Shown here: positions 14,288-22,041 of the stretch, one piece after another | How the letters are laid out: every line of letters starts with the position of its first letter | Numbering within the stretch: the stretch's first letter is position 1 | From: a virus | IMG/VR virus record: IMGVR_UViG_3300049629_000734 | Location: 1-43,768 of that record | Length of the DNA: 43,768 bases | Reading direction: 5' to 3' (one strand) | Program-made: the position numbers and the translations under genes | Notes under the pieces: model-generated | Seen by the model: the letters and a program-made list of their open reading frames with translations, nothing else | What the model was told of the DNA's origin: nothing | Database searches by the model: none

Positions 14288-14431
14288 ATGTTAAGGAATG
14301 AAATATTTCTTAACCTTCTCTAACCGAGATCATGAGAAGTAAAGCATCTCTCATACCCATGATGGAGGGTGTCATGGGAAATACTGTACCTGTTCAGTCC
14401 CCCTGAACCATACTTACCCTTTAAATAAAAA
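14288..14431 (+). promoter_or_regulatory. Structured psbA 5' leader (four hairpins)
   Basis: Four inverted repeats in series: 14290-14298 with 14306-14314 (9 bp), 14332-14337 with 14349-14354, 14356-14362 with 14372-14378 (CCCATGA/TCATGGG), and 14392-14397 with 14403-14408 (GTTCAG/CTGAAC). The final 22 bases are A/T-rich and lack a Shine-Dalgarno. Conserved structured RNAs named PhotoRC are known in psbA leaders of marine cyanobacteria and in phage-derived marine DNA. Position and context fit that class; identity is not proven. Confidence 0.6.
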
Positions 14432-15511
14432 ATGACTGCTACTATTGCTTCACGTAATTCTACTAACCTCTGGCAAGAATTTTGCGAGTGGGTTACTTCA
14501 ACAAACAATCGTCTTTATGTTGGTTGGTTTGGAGTCCTTATGATTCCATGCCTTCTTGCTGCAACTACTTGCTTTATTGTTGCATTTGTAGGTGCTCCTC
14601 CTGTGGACATTGATGGTATTCGCGAACCAGTTGCTGGTTCTCTGATGTATGGAAACAACATCATCTCTGGTGCCGTTGTTCCTTCTTCTAATGCTATTGG
14701 TCTTCACTTCTATCCTATCTGGGAAGCTGCTTCTCTGGATGAGTGGTTGTACAATGGTGGACCTTTCCAACTTGTTGTATTTCACTTCCTCATTGGCATT
14801 TATGCTTACATGGGTCGTGAATGGGAACTCTCTTATCGTTTGGGTATGCGTCCTTGGATCTGTGTTGCTTACTCAGCACCTGTTGCTGCTGCTTCTGCAG
14901 TTTTCCTGGTCTATCCTTTTGGTCAAGGTTCTTTCTCTGATGCTATGCCCCTGGGCATTTCTGGTACTTTTAACTATATGCTTGTATTCCAGGCAGAACA
15001 TAACATTCTGATGCACCCCTTCCACATGCTTGGAGTTGCTGGTGTCTTTGGTGGTTCATTGTTCTCTGCAATGCACGGTTCTCTGGTTACTTCTTCACTG
15101 GTTCGTGAGACCACTGAAACTGAATCACAGAATTATGGTTATAAGTTTGGACAAGAAGAAGAGACATACAATATTGTTGCTGCTCATGGATACTTTGGTC
15201 GTCTGATCTTCCAATATGCATCTTTTAATAATTCTCGTTCACTACACTTCTTCCTTGCTGCTTGGCCTGTAGTTGGCATCTGGTTTACTGCTCTTGGTGT
15301 TAGCACTATGGCATTTAACCTCAATGGTTTCAACTTTAACCAGTCTATTGTTGATAGTCAGAATCGTGTGATCCCTACCTGGGCAGATGTGCTTAACCGT
15401 GCTGGTCTTGGTATGGAAGTGATGCATGAAAGAAATGCTCACAACTTCCCTCTTGACCTTGCTGCTGCAGAGACAACTTCTGTTGCTCTGACTGCTCCAA
15501 GTATTGGTTGA
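14432..15511 (+). CDS. psbA: Photosystem II reaction-centre protein D1
   Basis: 359 residues, full length, colinear with cyanobacterial D1 and without an intron. Typical landmarks are [18 protein letters not shown], the five membrane helices, [23 protein letters not shown] (QB pocket), and the C-terminal [10 protein letters not shown], where CtpA cleaves after the first alanine, leaving a 15-residue extension. Phage D1 replaces photodamaged host D1 so that photosynthesis continues during infection. The gene has its own promoter, structured leader and terminator and is an independent transcription unit. Confidence 0.98.
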   Translation: MTATIASRNSTNLWQEFCEWVTSTNNRLYVGWFGVLMIPCLLAATTCFIVAFVGAPPVDIDGIREPVAGSLMYGNNIISGAVVPSSNAIGLHFYPIWEAASLDEWLYNGGPFQLVVFHFLIGIYAYMGREWELSYRLGMRPWICVAYSAPVAAASAVFLVYPFGQGSFSDAMPLGISGTFNYMLVFQAEHNILMHPFHMLGVAGVFGGSLFSAMHGSLVTSSLVRETTETESQNYGYKFGQEEETYNIVAAHGYFGRLIFQYASFNNSRSLHFFLAAWPVVGIWFTALGVSTMAFNLNGFNFNQSIVDSQNRVIPTWADVLNRAGLGMEVMHERNAHNFPLDLAAAETTSVALTAPSIG

Positions 15512-15526
15512 TATAAAACCTCAAAA

Positions 15527-15534
15527 AATAAATA
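15527..15534 (+). promoter_or_regulatory. Late-promoter-like motif AATAAATA before psbA terminator
   Basis: 7 of 8 match. It ends two bases before the terminator stem. A late transcript starting about 11-12 bases on would begin inside the stem, so it would not form the hairpin and could enter the downstream genes. This is inferred from position. Confidence 0.35.
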
Positions 15535-15536
15535 AG

Positions 15537-15562
15537 GGAGTTCCACAAGAACTCCTTTTTTT
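15537..15562 (+). terminator. Rho-independent terminator of psbA
   Basis: GGAGTTC (15537-15543) pairs with GAACTCC (15549-15555) around CACAA, followed by seven T. Confidence 0.92.
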
Positions 15563-15628
15563 ATGCTTTTAATCCTCCTACTCTTTCAACTCTTCGGAGT
15601 ATTCCTTTTCTTAATGTCCCTACTATGA
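15563..15628 (+). CDS. Possible 21-residue hydrophobic peptide
   Basis: ATG directly after the psbA terminator T run; the peptide MLLILLLFQLFGVFLFLMSL plus Leu is wholly hydrophobic. Its TGA overlaps the ATG of the next small gene (ATGA). No ribosome binding site. It may be a leader or chance frame. Confidence 0.25.
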   Translation: MLLILLLFQLFGVFLFLMSLL

Positions 15629-15753
15629 TATCATCAGAAACTCCACATAAACTTGCAGAAATTATTAGGGATACCTGGCCTAACCTTTACAGGAAACCAC
15701 AACCCAAGTATAATAATCAAAAGACTTCAGAAGATGAACAAGTACAACAGTGA
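15625..15753 (+). CDS. Small hypothetical protein
   Basis: 42 residues from ATG 15625. A short helical N terminus (HKLAEIIRDTWPNLYRK) is followed by a Gln/Glu/Lys-rich tail. It overlaps the next gene by 20 bases. No domain recognised. Confidence 0.45.
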   Translation: MISSETPHKLAEIIRDTWPNLYRKPQPKYNNQKTSEDEQVQQ

Positions 15754-16057
15754 AGATTATTTCTCAGTAAGAGAAAGAAGGACTGGAAGAAAGATTTGTG
15801 ATTGTGGAGATTTTGAAGATGCAAGAATGATAATGTATATGGATGCACCAAATCGTGAAATTGTAAAAAACAAAACACTCATGAGTCCAGTTGTTGATAT
15901 TGAGATGCCAAAAGCACTCCCAACCTCAGAGATTGTTGTAAATATGAATGGTGGAGTTGGTGGTTCCTGGAGAGTAGAAGAGGCAACAGGAAATGGACCT
16001 GGGGCTCCCCCTCAAATCAAACTTCCAGAAGGACAACAAGAACCTGTAATAGTATGA
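15734..16057 (+). CDS. Hypothetical protein
   Basis: 107 residues from ATG 15734; a longer frame from 15653 overlaps the preceding gene heavily and is less likely. The N terminus (YFSVRERRTGRKICDCGDFEDA) looks like a small beta/alpha unit with CDCGD; the C terminus is Pro/Gly-rich. Conserved-looking phage protein of unknown role. An ATGA overlap links it to the zinc-binding protein that follows. Confidence 0.65.
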   Translation: MNKYNSEDYFSVRERRTGRKICDCGDFEDARMIMYMDAPNREIVKNKTLMSPVVDIEMPKALPTSEIVVNMNGGVGGSWRVEEATGNGPGAPPQIKLPEGQQEPVIV

Positions 16058-16263
16058 ATCATCGCAAATATAAGCAAGCAGAGAATGTAAGAAGACCAAG
16101 AAAGGAAAAATACAATCCTTATGCAAATGACCCATCAGATGCAAAGTGTCCTTATTGTGGTCAGGGTGGGAAGATTTGTTCCTATGTAAATAGTGTTAGT
16201 CGTGGTTGGGGCAGAGGTGCTTGTGCCACAAAACATAATAATATTAAATTGGATGACCTATGA
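16054..16263 (+). CDS. Small basic protein with partial zinc-finger motif
   Basis: 69 residues. CPYCGQGGKIC supplies three cysteines (CxxC plus one) and the later GACATKH supplies a Cys and a His, enough for a zinc site. The N terminus is rich in Lys/Arg (RRPRKEKYNPYAN). Nucleic-acid binding is plausible. The stop overlaps the start of the following glycosyltransferase by four bases. Confidence 0.6.
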   Translation: MNHRKYKQAENVRRPRKEKYNPYANDPSDAKCPYCGQGGKICSYVNSVSRGWGRGACATKHNNIKLDDL

Positions 16264-17012
16264 AGTTACTTCATGTAGTTTTTTCTACTAATAGAGTAGA
16301 ATTTTTGAAAAAAACATTTGAAGCAAATAAAAAATTAGATTTTAGTGAATTGGATGTAGACCATTTATTCATTGATGATTATCCAAATGGACGGGATAAT
16401 GAATCTTTAGCAGAGTTTGTAGTAGCAAATGGATATAATGAAATTATTTTTCATGAAGAAAATCAAGGCATTACAAAAACTTGGCAAGAACTTTTCAATT
16501 TGGTTAGACAAAAAGATTATGATTATATCTTTCATCATGAAGATGATGTTGAAGTAATGTGTCCATTAAAGATAATGGATTTGATTGAACTTCTTGAACA
16601 AGACAAGACCTTATCTCAAATACAATTGAAAAGAAATAATTGGTATGATTTTGAAAAAGAAGAAATAGGTCCAAAAGATGATGATGTAATTTTTAAACAC
16701 TATAGATATGAAAAGGCAACTCCATATTTTTGGATGCTGATGTCTTTATATCCTGCTTGGATTGCTAAAGAACCTATCTTTGAAGAGACAGGATTCAATC
16801 CATCAGAATCAGTAATTGCAAATTACTTATTGAATAAGTATAATATTGGAGCAGGATTGTTGAAAACTGCTGAAGGTGGTATAATGGTAAATCATATTGG
16901 CGAATACTTTCATGGACAAAGAGTTTCTGAAGGAGAACCTGGATGGGATGGGTTTAAATATATTGATCCTAATGTAAAATATTGTTCTAAAACTGGTGTT
17001 ATTTTGGGATGA
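16260..17012 (+). CDS. Family 2-like glycosyltransferase
   Basis: 250 residues. GT-A layout: N-terminal LLHVVFSTNR strand, LFIDDYPNGRDN at about 36-47, then YIFHHEDDVEV at 89-99 with the metal-binding acidic cluster. The C-terminal region is aromatic, with NHIGEYFHGQR. It opens the second glycan block and is joined by overlap to a putative oxygenase. Donor unknown. Confidence 0.72.
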   Translation: MKLLHVVFSTNRVEFLKKTFEANKKLDFSELDVDHLFIDDYPNGRDNESLAEFVVANGYNEIIFHEENQGITKTWQELFNLVRQKDYDYIFHHEDDVEVMCPLKIMDLIELLEQDKTLSQIQLKRNNWYDFEKEEIGPKDDDVIFKHYRYEKATPYFWMLMSLYPAWIAKEPIFEETGFNPSESVIANYLLNKYNIGAGLLKTAEGGIMVNHIGEYFHGQRVSEGEPGWDGFKYIDPNVKYCSKTGVILG

Positions 17013-17575
17013 ATGTAAATCTTATAGTTGCAGATAACTTTTATAACAATCCTGATGATGTAAGAAACTTTGCATTATCACAGGAGTTTGCAGTAAGAGG
17101 AAACTATCCAGGATTGAGAACTAAATCATTTCTCAATGAAAGTAATAGAGAAGTCATAGATGCTCTTGTCTCTCATGCCTCTGGAGGTGTGACTGATTGG
17201 TTACTTGATGAAAATGGCGATGGATATACAGGAGCATTTCAAATTTGTACATCAATGGATCGTACATGGATTCACTCTGACTATAATAATATGTGGGCAG
17301 GAGTATGCTATCTAACGCCAAATGCTCCATTAAGTGCTGGTACTGCATTGTATAGGCACAAAAAAACTGGGGAGAGAGCATCTATAGACAACATTGATCA
17401 TGGTGAGGATGGACATGATTATACAAAATGGGAAACTGTAGATAGGATAGGAAACATTTACAATAGATTAATTTTATATCCTGGTAAGTTATTTCACGCT
17501 TCTATAGATTATTTTGGAAGTAATCTTCAAGATGGTAGATTATTTCAAACATTTTTTTTCAATACAAGGTACTGA
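17009..17575 (+). CDS. Putative 2-oxoglutarate/Fe(II) oxygenase-like protein (DUF6445-like)
   Basis: 188 residues. A WIHSDYNNMWAG segment places His89 and Asp91 as HxD, followed by LTPNAPLSAGT, then His163 (KLFHAS) and Arg177 (DGRLFQTFFF). The HxD...H...R order is that of the double-stranded beta-helix oxygenases, in which the three ligands hold iron and the arginine binds 2-oxoglutarate. The nearest family I recall is DUF6445. It lies between a glycosyltransferase and UDP-galactopyranose mutase and has a paralogue at 19755. Substrate unknown; a sugar or lipid-linked glycan is possible. Confidence 0.7.
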   Translation: MNVNLIVADNFYNNPDDVRNFALSQEFAVRGNYPGLRTKSFLNESNREVIDALVSHASGGVTDWLLDENGDGYTGAFQICTSMDRTWIHSDYNNMWAGVCYLTPNAPLSAGTALYRHKKTGERASIDNIDHGEDGHDYTKWETVDRIGNIYNRLILYPGKLFHASIDYFGSNLQDGRLFQTFFFNTRY

Positions 17576-17577
17576 TA

Positions 17578-18609
17578 ATGTCATTAGCATATGTGATTGG
17601 TTCTGGAACTGCTGGTGCTACATCAGCAAGGATACTCAAAGATAATGGATGGGACGTAGAGGTCTTTGAAACCAGAGAATATCTTTCTGGCAATTGTTAT
17701 GACTATGTTGATGAAAAAACAGGATGTGTAATTCATGCACATGGACCTCATGCTATCCATACAGATAATGATCGTGTTTGGGATTGGTTGAATCAATTTG
17801 CAGTTTTCAATAATTTTTCTGTTGAAGTATGGGCAAACACAAGTCTTGGAAAAATTCCTATTCCATATAATGACAACTCAGATAAAATTATTGGCAGAAG
17901 ATTATCTGACACTGAAATTAAGGAATTAGTATTCAGAGATTATTCTGAAAAAATGTGGGGAGTTAAGTTAGAGGAACTTCCTATGGGCATTTTGAATAGA
18001 CTTCCTATAAGAAAAAAAGGTTCTAATGGGTCTTTCACTCAACAAAAGTATCAAGGTCTACCTAAGAATGGATTTGTGGACATGTTCAAGAATATCTTTG
18101 ATGATATTCCAGTTCATTTAAATGTATCAAAAGATGAATGGCGAACACTCAAAGACAAATGTGACTTGTTAGTTTTTACTGGAAAGGTTGATAATTATTT
18201 TGATTATCAGTATGGAAAGTTATCTTATAGGTCATTGAACTTTGAACATGTCTATTGTCCTAAGACAGTGTATATCCAACTTAATGAATGCAACAGAAAT
18301 AATGAATGGAATCGTGCTATTGACCACTCTTATTGGTACAATCAAGATGTTGAAACTACAGTAGTTACAAGAGAATATCCAGTAGAACATATTGAAGGAT
18401 TGAATAATCCATATTATCCTATGATTTTTGGAAAGTATCTGGAACAGTTTGAACAATATAAACCATTAATGCAAGCAGAAAAAAATACAATTTTTGTTGG
18501 AAGAACTGCTACTTACAAATACTTGACTATAGATCAGACTATAGCAAGAACAGCAAACAAACTCAAAAGAATGGGATTTGTTGATAGAATACTTACACCT
18601 GAATTATGA
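17578..18609 (+). CDS. glf: UDP-galactopyranose mutase
   Basis: 343 residues, near the bacterial length of about 370. The N-terminal YVIGSGTAGATSA holds the FAD-binding glycine loop (residues 8-14), followed by an acidic strand end (VFETREYLSGN). HAHGPHAIHTDN and IPIPYN match the conserved active-site region of GLF, and YSEKMWG follows as in the family. It is a flavoenzyme that converts UDP-galactopyranose to UDP-galactofuranose, so the glycan built here likely contains galactofuranose. ATGA overlap with the next transferase. Confidence 0.92.
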   Translation: MSLAYVIGSGTAGATSARILKDNGWDVEVFETREYLSGNCYDYVDEKTGCVIHAHGPHAIHTDNDRVWDWLNQFAVFNNFSVEVWANTSLGKIPIPYNDNSDKIIGRRLSDTEIKELVFRDYSEKMWGVKLEELPMGILNRLPIRKKGSNGSFTQQKYQGLPKNGFVDMFKNIFDDIPVHLNVSKDEWRTLKDKCDLLVFTGKVDNYFDYQYGKLSYRSLNFEHVYCPKTVYIQLNECNRNNEWNRAIDHSYWYNQDVETTVVTREYPVEHIEGLNNPYYPMIFGKYLEQFEQYKPLMQAEKNTIFVGRTATYKYLTIDQTIARTANKLKRMGFVDRILTPEL

Positions 18610-19712
18610 TGAAAAATACGAAAATTTGTTTGAATATGATGGTTGGTAATGAATCTCATATCATTACTAGAGTTCTTGAGTCTTGCTATAATCACATTGA
18701 CTATTGGGTTATCCAATGTAATGGCACTGATAATACGCAACAAATTATAGAAAAGTTTTTTGAAGAAAAAAATATTCCAGGATATTGTTATAATGTTGAG
18801 TGGCAATATCCTGGTTGGAATAGTGATCATTTAATTCAAGAATGTTATGATGCAAATCACCAGTGTGATTGGTTGTTTAGAATTGATGCAGATGAAGAAC
18901 TTTTAGTAGATGATGATTTTGATTGGAGTGTATTTGAAGATACCTCAATTCAATCTTGGGATGTTGTTGCTACCACTGGAGATTCATCCTGGTTAAGAAA
19001 TAGAGTTTGGAATGCTAATTTTTCTTGGAGATTTAAGCACGATAAAAGACATGAGTGTATCATTCTTCCTGGATGTGGTCCAACAGGAGAAGAATTTCAA
19101 AGAGTTCTTTTGGACAAAGGGTTTAGGCATTTTATCAGAAGTGAAGGAGATACTTATACAAGTCCAACAAAATTTGTAGTAGATGCATTAGAACTTGAAC
19201 AACAGCATGTATCTAAAGGTTCTTTATTGTCAGACCCTTATCATTTCTTTTATATTGGAAAAAGTTATAGCGATTGTTATGGTGTAGATGGTCTTCCTTT
19301 GGGATATGAACATCAAAAAGAATATGCAAGAAGATGTATTTTTTACTTTACTGAGTATATAAAAAACTTTTATAATGGTAATGAGAATGAAATGATATAT
19401 TATTCTCAATATCTTATAGGTAGTGCTTATAGATTTTGTGGAGAGCATGATATAGCAATTGAAGAGTATATGAAATGCACCCCACTTTGTTTAAGTAGAA
19501 ATGAACACTTTTGTGGCCTAATTGAATTGTATTTATATAAAGGTGAGTATGAAAATGCTTATGTCTATGCTTCTATGTTAATGCAAGAAGACAGAAAAAA
19601 TCCTTTTCCAAGAATTGGATTTTTGATCCACAATCAATGTTATTATGATACTGGAACATATGTAAAAGTATTGTTTGATCAAGCAAAAGAAAAGTTAGAA
19701 TCTATTAGTTGA
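18606..19712 (+). CDS. Family 2 glycosyltransferase with helical repeat tail
   Basis: 368 residues. The N-terminal domain (MMVGNESHIITRVLES, QCNGTDNTQQII, then RIDADEEL at 92-99) is typical of GT2 enzymes with a tetratricopeptide-like C terminus. From about residue 240 the sequence forms helical pairs with TPR-like spacing (YLIGSAYRFCGEHDIAIEEY). ATG 18606 overlaps the glf stop; ATG 18609 is equally possible. It is the last gene before the promoter at 19709, whose -35 lies at its stop codon. Confidence 0.85.
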   Translation: MMKNTKICLNMMVGNESHIITRVLESCYNHIDYWVIQCNGTDNTQQIIEKFFEEKNIPGYCYNVEWQYPGWNSDHLIQECYDANHQCDWLFRIDADEELLVDDDFDWSVFEDTSIQSWDVVATTGDSSWLRNRVWNANFSWRFKHDKRHECIILPGCGPTGEEFQRVLLDKGFRHFIRSEGDTYTSPTKFVVDALELEQQHVSKGSLLSDPYHFFYIGKSYSDCYGVDGLPLGYEHQKEYARRCIFYFTEYIKNFYNGNENEMIYYSQYLIGSAYRFCGEHDIAIEEYMKCTPLCLSRNEHFCGLIELYLYKGEYENAYVYASMLMQEDRKNPFPRIGFLIHNQCYYDTGTYVKVLFDQAKEKLESIS

Positions 19713-19737
19713 CATTTTATTATGTGTAATGTATAGT
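19709..19737 (+). promoter_or_regulatory. Sigma70-type promoter
   Basis: TTGACA (19709-19714) and TATAGT (19732-19737) with a 17-base spacer, 11 of 12 to consensus. It sits 17 bases upstream of the oxygenase gene at 19755. The -35 overlaps the end of the previous gene. Confidence 0.82.
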
Positions 19738-19754
19738 ATAAGTTAAAAGCTCCA

Positions 19755-20339
19755 ATGAAGTTTATCACAGTAAGTAATTTAAATCCTAACCCAGACAAAA
19801 GAATTTTTGTAGTAGATAATTTTTATTCTGACCCTTATGAGGTAAGAAATTATGCACTACAACAAGAATTTATAGAGGATTTGAGATATTATAAAGGTAA
19901 GAGAACAGAGGAAAAATTTTTTGTTCCTGGAACAAAAAAAGCATTTGAAGAAATCATAGGTCAAAAAATAAATGTTTGGGATGAATATGGAATGAATGGG
20001 GTTTTTCAAACTTGTAATCCACAAGACCCATTAGTATATCATACAGATCATCAACAATGGGCTGGTATGATATACTTAACTCCAAATGCACCATTTCAAG
20101 CAGGAACATCTATGTATGCTCACAAAGAAACAAAAGCACGACATGTTTCTGACCCTGAAATTGAATCTGCTTTTGATGGTGGATTTTATGATGGAACAAA
20201 GTTTGAACTTGTTGATTCTATTGGCAATGTTTTCAATAGGTTAGTTATTTTTAATGGCAAATGTATTCATTCTGCTTCACAATATTTTGGACAAACATTA
20301 GAAGATTCAAGATTATTTCACATGTTCTTTTTTGATTGA
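19755..20339 (+). CDS. Putative 2-oxoglutarate/Fe(II) oxygenase-like protein, paralogue
   Basis: 194 residues and clearly related to the gene at 17009: shared FYxxPxxVRNxAL near the N terminus, HTD with His96 and Asp98, LTPNAPxxAGT, FNRL, His172 (CIHSASQYFG) and Arg186 (SRLFHMFFF). All putative iron and co-substrate residues are retained. Unlike its paralogue it has its own early-type promoter. Two copies in one glycan block suggest sequential or alternative modification of related substrates; this is inference. Confidence 0.7.
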   Translation: MKFITVSNLNPNPDKRIFVVDNFYSDPYEVRNYALQQEFIEDLRYYKGKRTEEKFFVPGTKKAFEEIIGQKINVWDEYGMNGVFQTCNPQDPLVYHTDHQQWAGMIYLTPNAPFQAGTSMYAHKETKARHVSDPEIESAFDGGFYDGTKFELVDSIGNVFNRLVIFNGKCIHSASQYFGQTLEDSRLFHMFFFD

Positions 20340-20340
20340 T

Positions 20341-21594
20341 ATGAATTACAAGTTTAGTATTATTACACCAGAGCACAGAAAAGAAAACATTCCTTTTTTG
20401 ATGGAACTTTATGAAACCATCAAACAACAAACATATACAAATTGGGAATGGATTATATACTTGAATGGTAATTGTAAAGCATCTCATCTTCCTCAAGAAT
20501 TGAAAGATGACCAAAGAATTAAAGTTCGTAATGGAATCACACATCCTAATGTTGGGTTTGTGAAAAACAGGGCATTTAGTTTGGGGTCAGGTGATATTCT
20601 TGTTGAGGTAGACCATGATGATTTACTTTCTGAGGATTGTTTAGAAGAACTTAATAACGCATTTCAAGACCAAGAAGTTGGATTTGTTTATAGCGAAGAT
20701 CTTCTTTATGATATGAGAGGTGATGAATATAAGATTCCTTGGAATCCTGAAAATGGATGGACTTATAAATGGATGAACTTCAGAGGGGAAGATTTTATTA
20801 AAATTGATATGTTTCCTGCAACAAGTCACAGCATTGGTATTATTTGGTATGCTCCTGACCATGTTCGTGCTTGGAGGAAAAAAGTATATGACCAAGTTGG
20901 AGGACACAATCCAGACTTGAATATTTGTGATGACCATGATTTAGTCATCAGAACATACTTACAAACTAAGTTCTGTTTTATTCCAAAAGTTCTTTATTAT
21001 TATAGATGGTTGCCTGGAGGAGACAATACTCAACTTCAACGAAATCAAGATATTCAAATTAAAACTTTTGAATTGTTTCATCAATATGGACAACAACTTG
21101 CAGAAAGAGATGCTGAACTAAATGGGTTGATGAAGGTTGATATTGGTGGAGGATTATTCCCAAGACCAGGATATACTACAATTGATCAGGAAGGTGCAGA
21201 CATCACATGCGATTTGAATGATGGTATACCATTGCCAGATAATAGTGTTGGTGTTATCAATGCAAGTCATGTCATTGAGCATTTAAAAGACCCAATCAAA
21301 ACTATGTCTGAAATTCATAGAGTTTTATGTGATGGAGGTTGGGCATTTATTGAAGTTCCTTCTACTGATGGTAGAGGAGCATGGCAAGACCCAACACATG
21401 TAAGCTATTGGAATGAAAATAGTTTTTGGTATTACACAAGAGCAGATAAAGCACAATATATAAGAAACACCACAATTAGATTTCAAGAATTTAGACTTGA
21501 AACTACTTGGTGGGAAAACAATGTTGCAGTAACTACAGCATGGTTATGTGCCATAAAATCAGATAAAAAACGTCCACATCCAGTAAGAATCTAA
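20341..21594 (+). CDS. GT2 glycosyltransferase fused to SAM methyltransferase
   Basis: 417 residues from ATG 20341. Residues 1-240 are a GT2 domain with WIIYLNGN and the DHDD motif at 91-94 and an ICDDHDLVIR acceptor segment. Residues about 260-417 are a class I methyltransferase: VDIGGG at 266-271, CDLNDGIPLPDNSVGVI, and HVIEHL at 310-315, the hallmark of the Methyltransf_11 group. The order suggests transfer of a sugar and then its methylation, a way to cap a chain. Both catalytic cores look intact. Confidence 0.85.
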   Translation: MNYKFSIITPEHRKENIPFLMELYETIKQQTYTNWEWIIYLNGNCKASHLPQELKDDQRIKVRNGITHPNVGFVKNRAFSLGSGDILVEVDHDDLLSEDCLEELNNAFQDQEVGFVYSEDLLYDMRGDEYKIPWNPENGWTYKWMNFRGEDFIKIDMFPATSHSIGIIWYAPDHVRAWRKKVYDQVGGHNPDLNICDDHDLVIRTYLQTKFCFIPKVLYYYRWLPGGDNTQLQRNQDIQIKTFELFHQYGQQLAERDAELNGLMKVDIGGGLFPRPGYTTIDQEGADITCDLNDGIPLPDNSVGVINASHVIEHLKDPIKTMSEIHRVLCDGGWAFIEVPSTDGRGAWQDPTHVSYWNENSFWYYTRADKAQYIRNTTIRFQEFRLETTWWENNVAVTTAWLCAIKSDKKRPHPVRI

Positions 21595-21598
21595 GGTT

Positions 21599-21847
21599 AT
21601 GAATTTTACAGTTTACAGCAAACATGGTTGCCCATATTGTACTAAAGTTATTCAAGTTTTGAATACTCTTAGTGTATCAAAGGGGTATTCAATAAGAGAG
21701 TATGTTCTTGGAACAAACTTTACAAAAGAAGAATTTTATAAAGAATTTGGAGAAGGTTCAACATTCCCTCAAGTTATTTTTAATGATAAACATCTTGGGG
21801 GTTGTTCAGATACAGTCAAATACCTTAAAGAGAATAATTTGATTTGA
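21599..21847 (+). CDS. Glutaredoxin
   Basis: 82 residues. CPYC redox motif at residues 11-14, TFPQVIFND (cis-Pro and glutathione contact) and GGCSD near the C terminus complete the fold. It reduces disulfides with glutathione and in T4-like phages supplies electrons to ribonucleotide reductase. That gene is not in this window. A perfect late promoter follows the stop codon within 8 bases. Confidence 0.92.
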   Translation: MNFTVYSKHGCPYCTKVIQVLNTLSVSKGYSIREYVLGTNFTKEEFYKEFGEGSTFPQVIFNDKHLGGCSDTVKYLKENNLI

Positions 21848-21854
21848 TGGACTC

Positions 21855-21862
21855 TATAAATA
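21855..21862 (+). promoter_or_regulatory. Perfect late promoter TATAAATA
   Basis: 8 of 8 match to the T4 late consensus, intergenic, facing the gene at 22042. It marks the start of a leader of about 170 bases. Confidence 0.75.
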
Positions 21863-22041
21863 ATGACAGTACTCTTCCTGTTAACAGGGGTATAGAGCTA
21901 GTCTTAAAAAGGAGGACTCCAAACAAAAAAACATTCTCAATATGTTTTGAAAGAGTGGTTATTTTTTTCAAACGAAAGATAACCATTTACTTTAATTTTT
22001 CCTTGAATGTAGGAAAACCAAAGTAATTTAGGAGAAACACT
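21863..22041 (+). other. Long leader with hairpin, no convincing gene
   Basis: This stretch after the late promoter contains a strong but apparently unused ribosome-binding sequence AAGGAGG at 21909-21915 and a long hairpin (TGGTTAT 21956-21962 with ATAACCA 21979-21985, extended by TTTC/GAAA). A 59-residue frame from ATG 21847 crosses it but looks non-protein-like. The real start at 22042 has GGAG at 22031-22034. Confidence 0.4.

Noticed and set aside
14432-15511. Group I intron or homing endonuclease in psbA
   Set aside because: Some cyanophage psbA genes are interrupted, but this reading frame is continuous over the full D1 length.
21847-22026. 59-residue protein after glutaredoxin
   Set aside because: It crosses a perfect late promoter and a hairpin, is Lys/Phe-rich without a fold pattern, and has no ribosome site; kept only as leader DNA.
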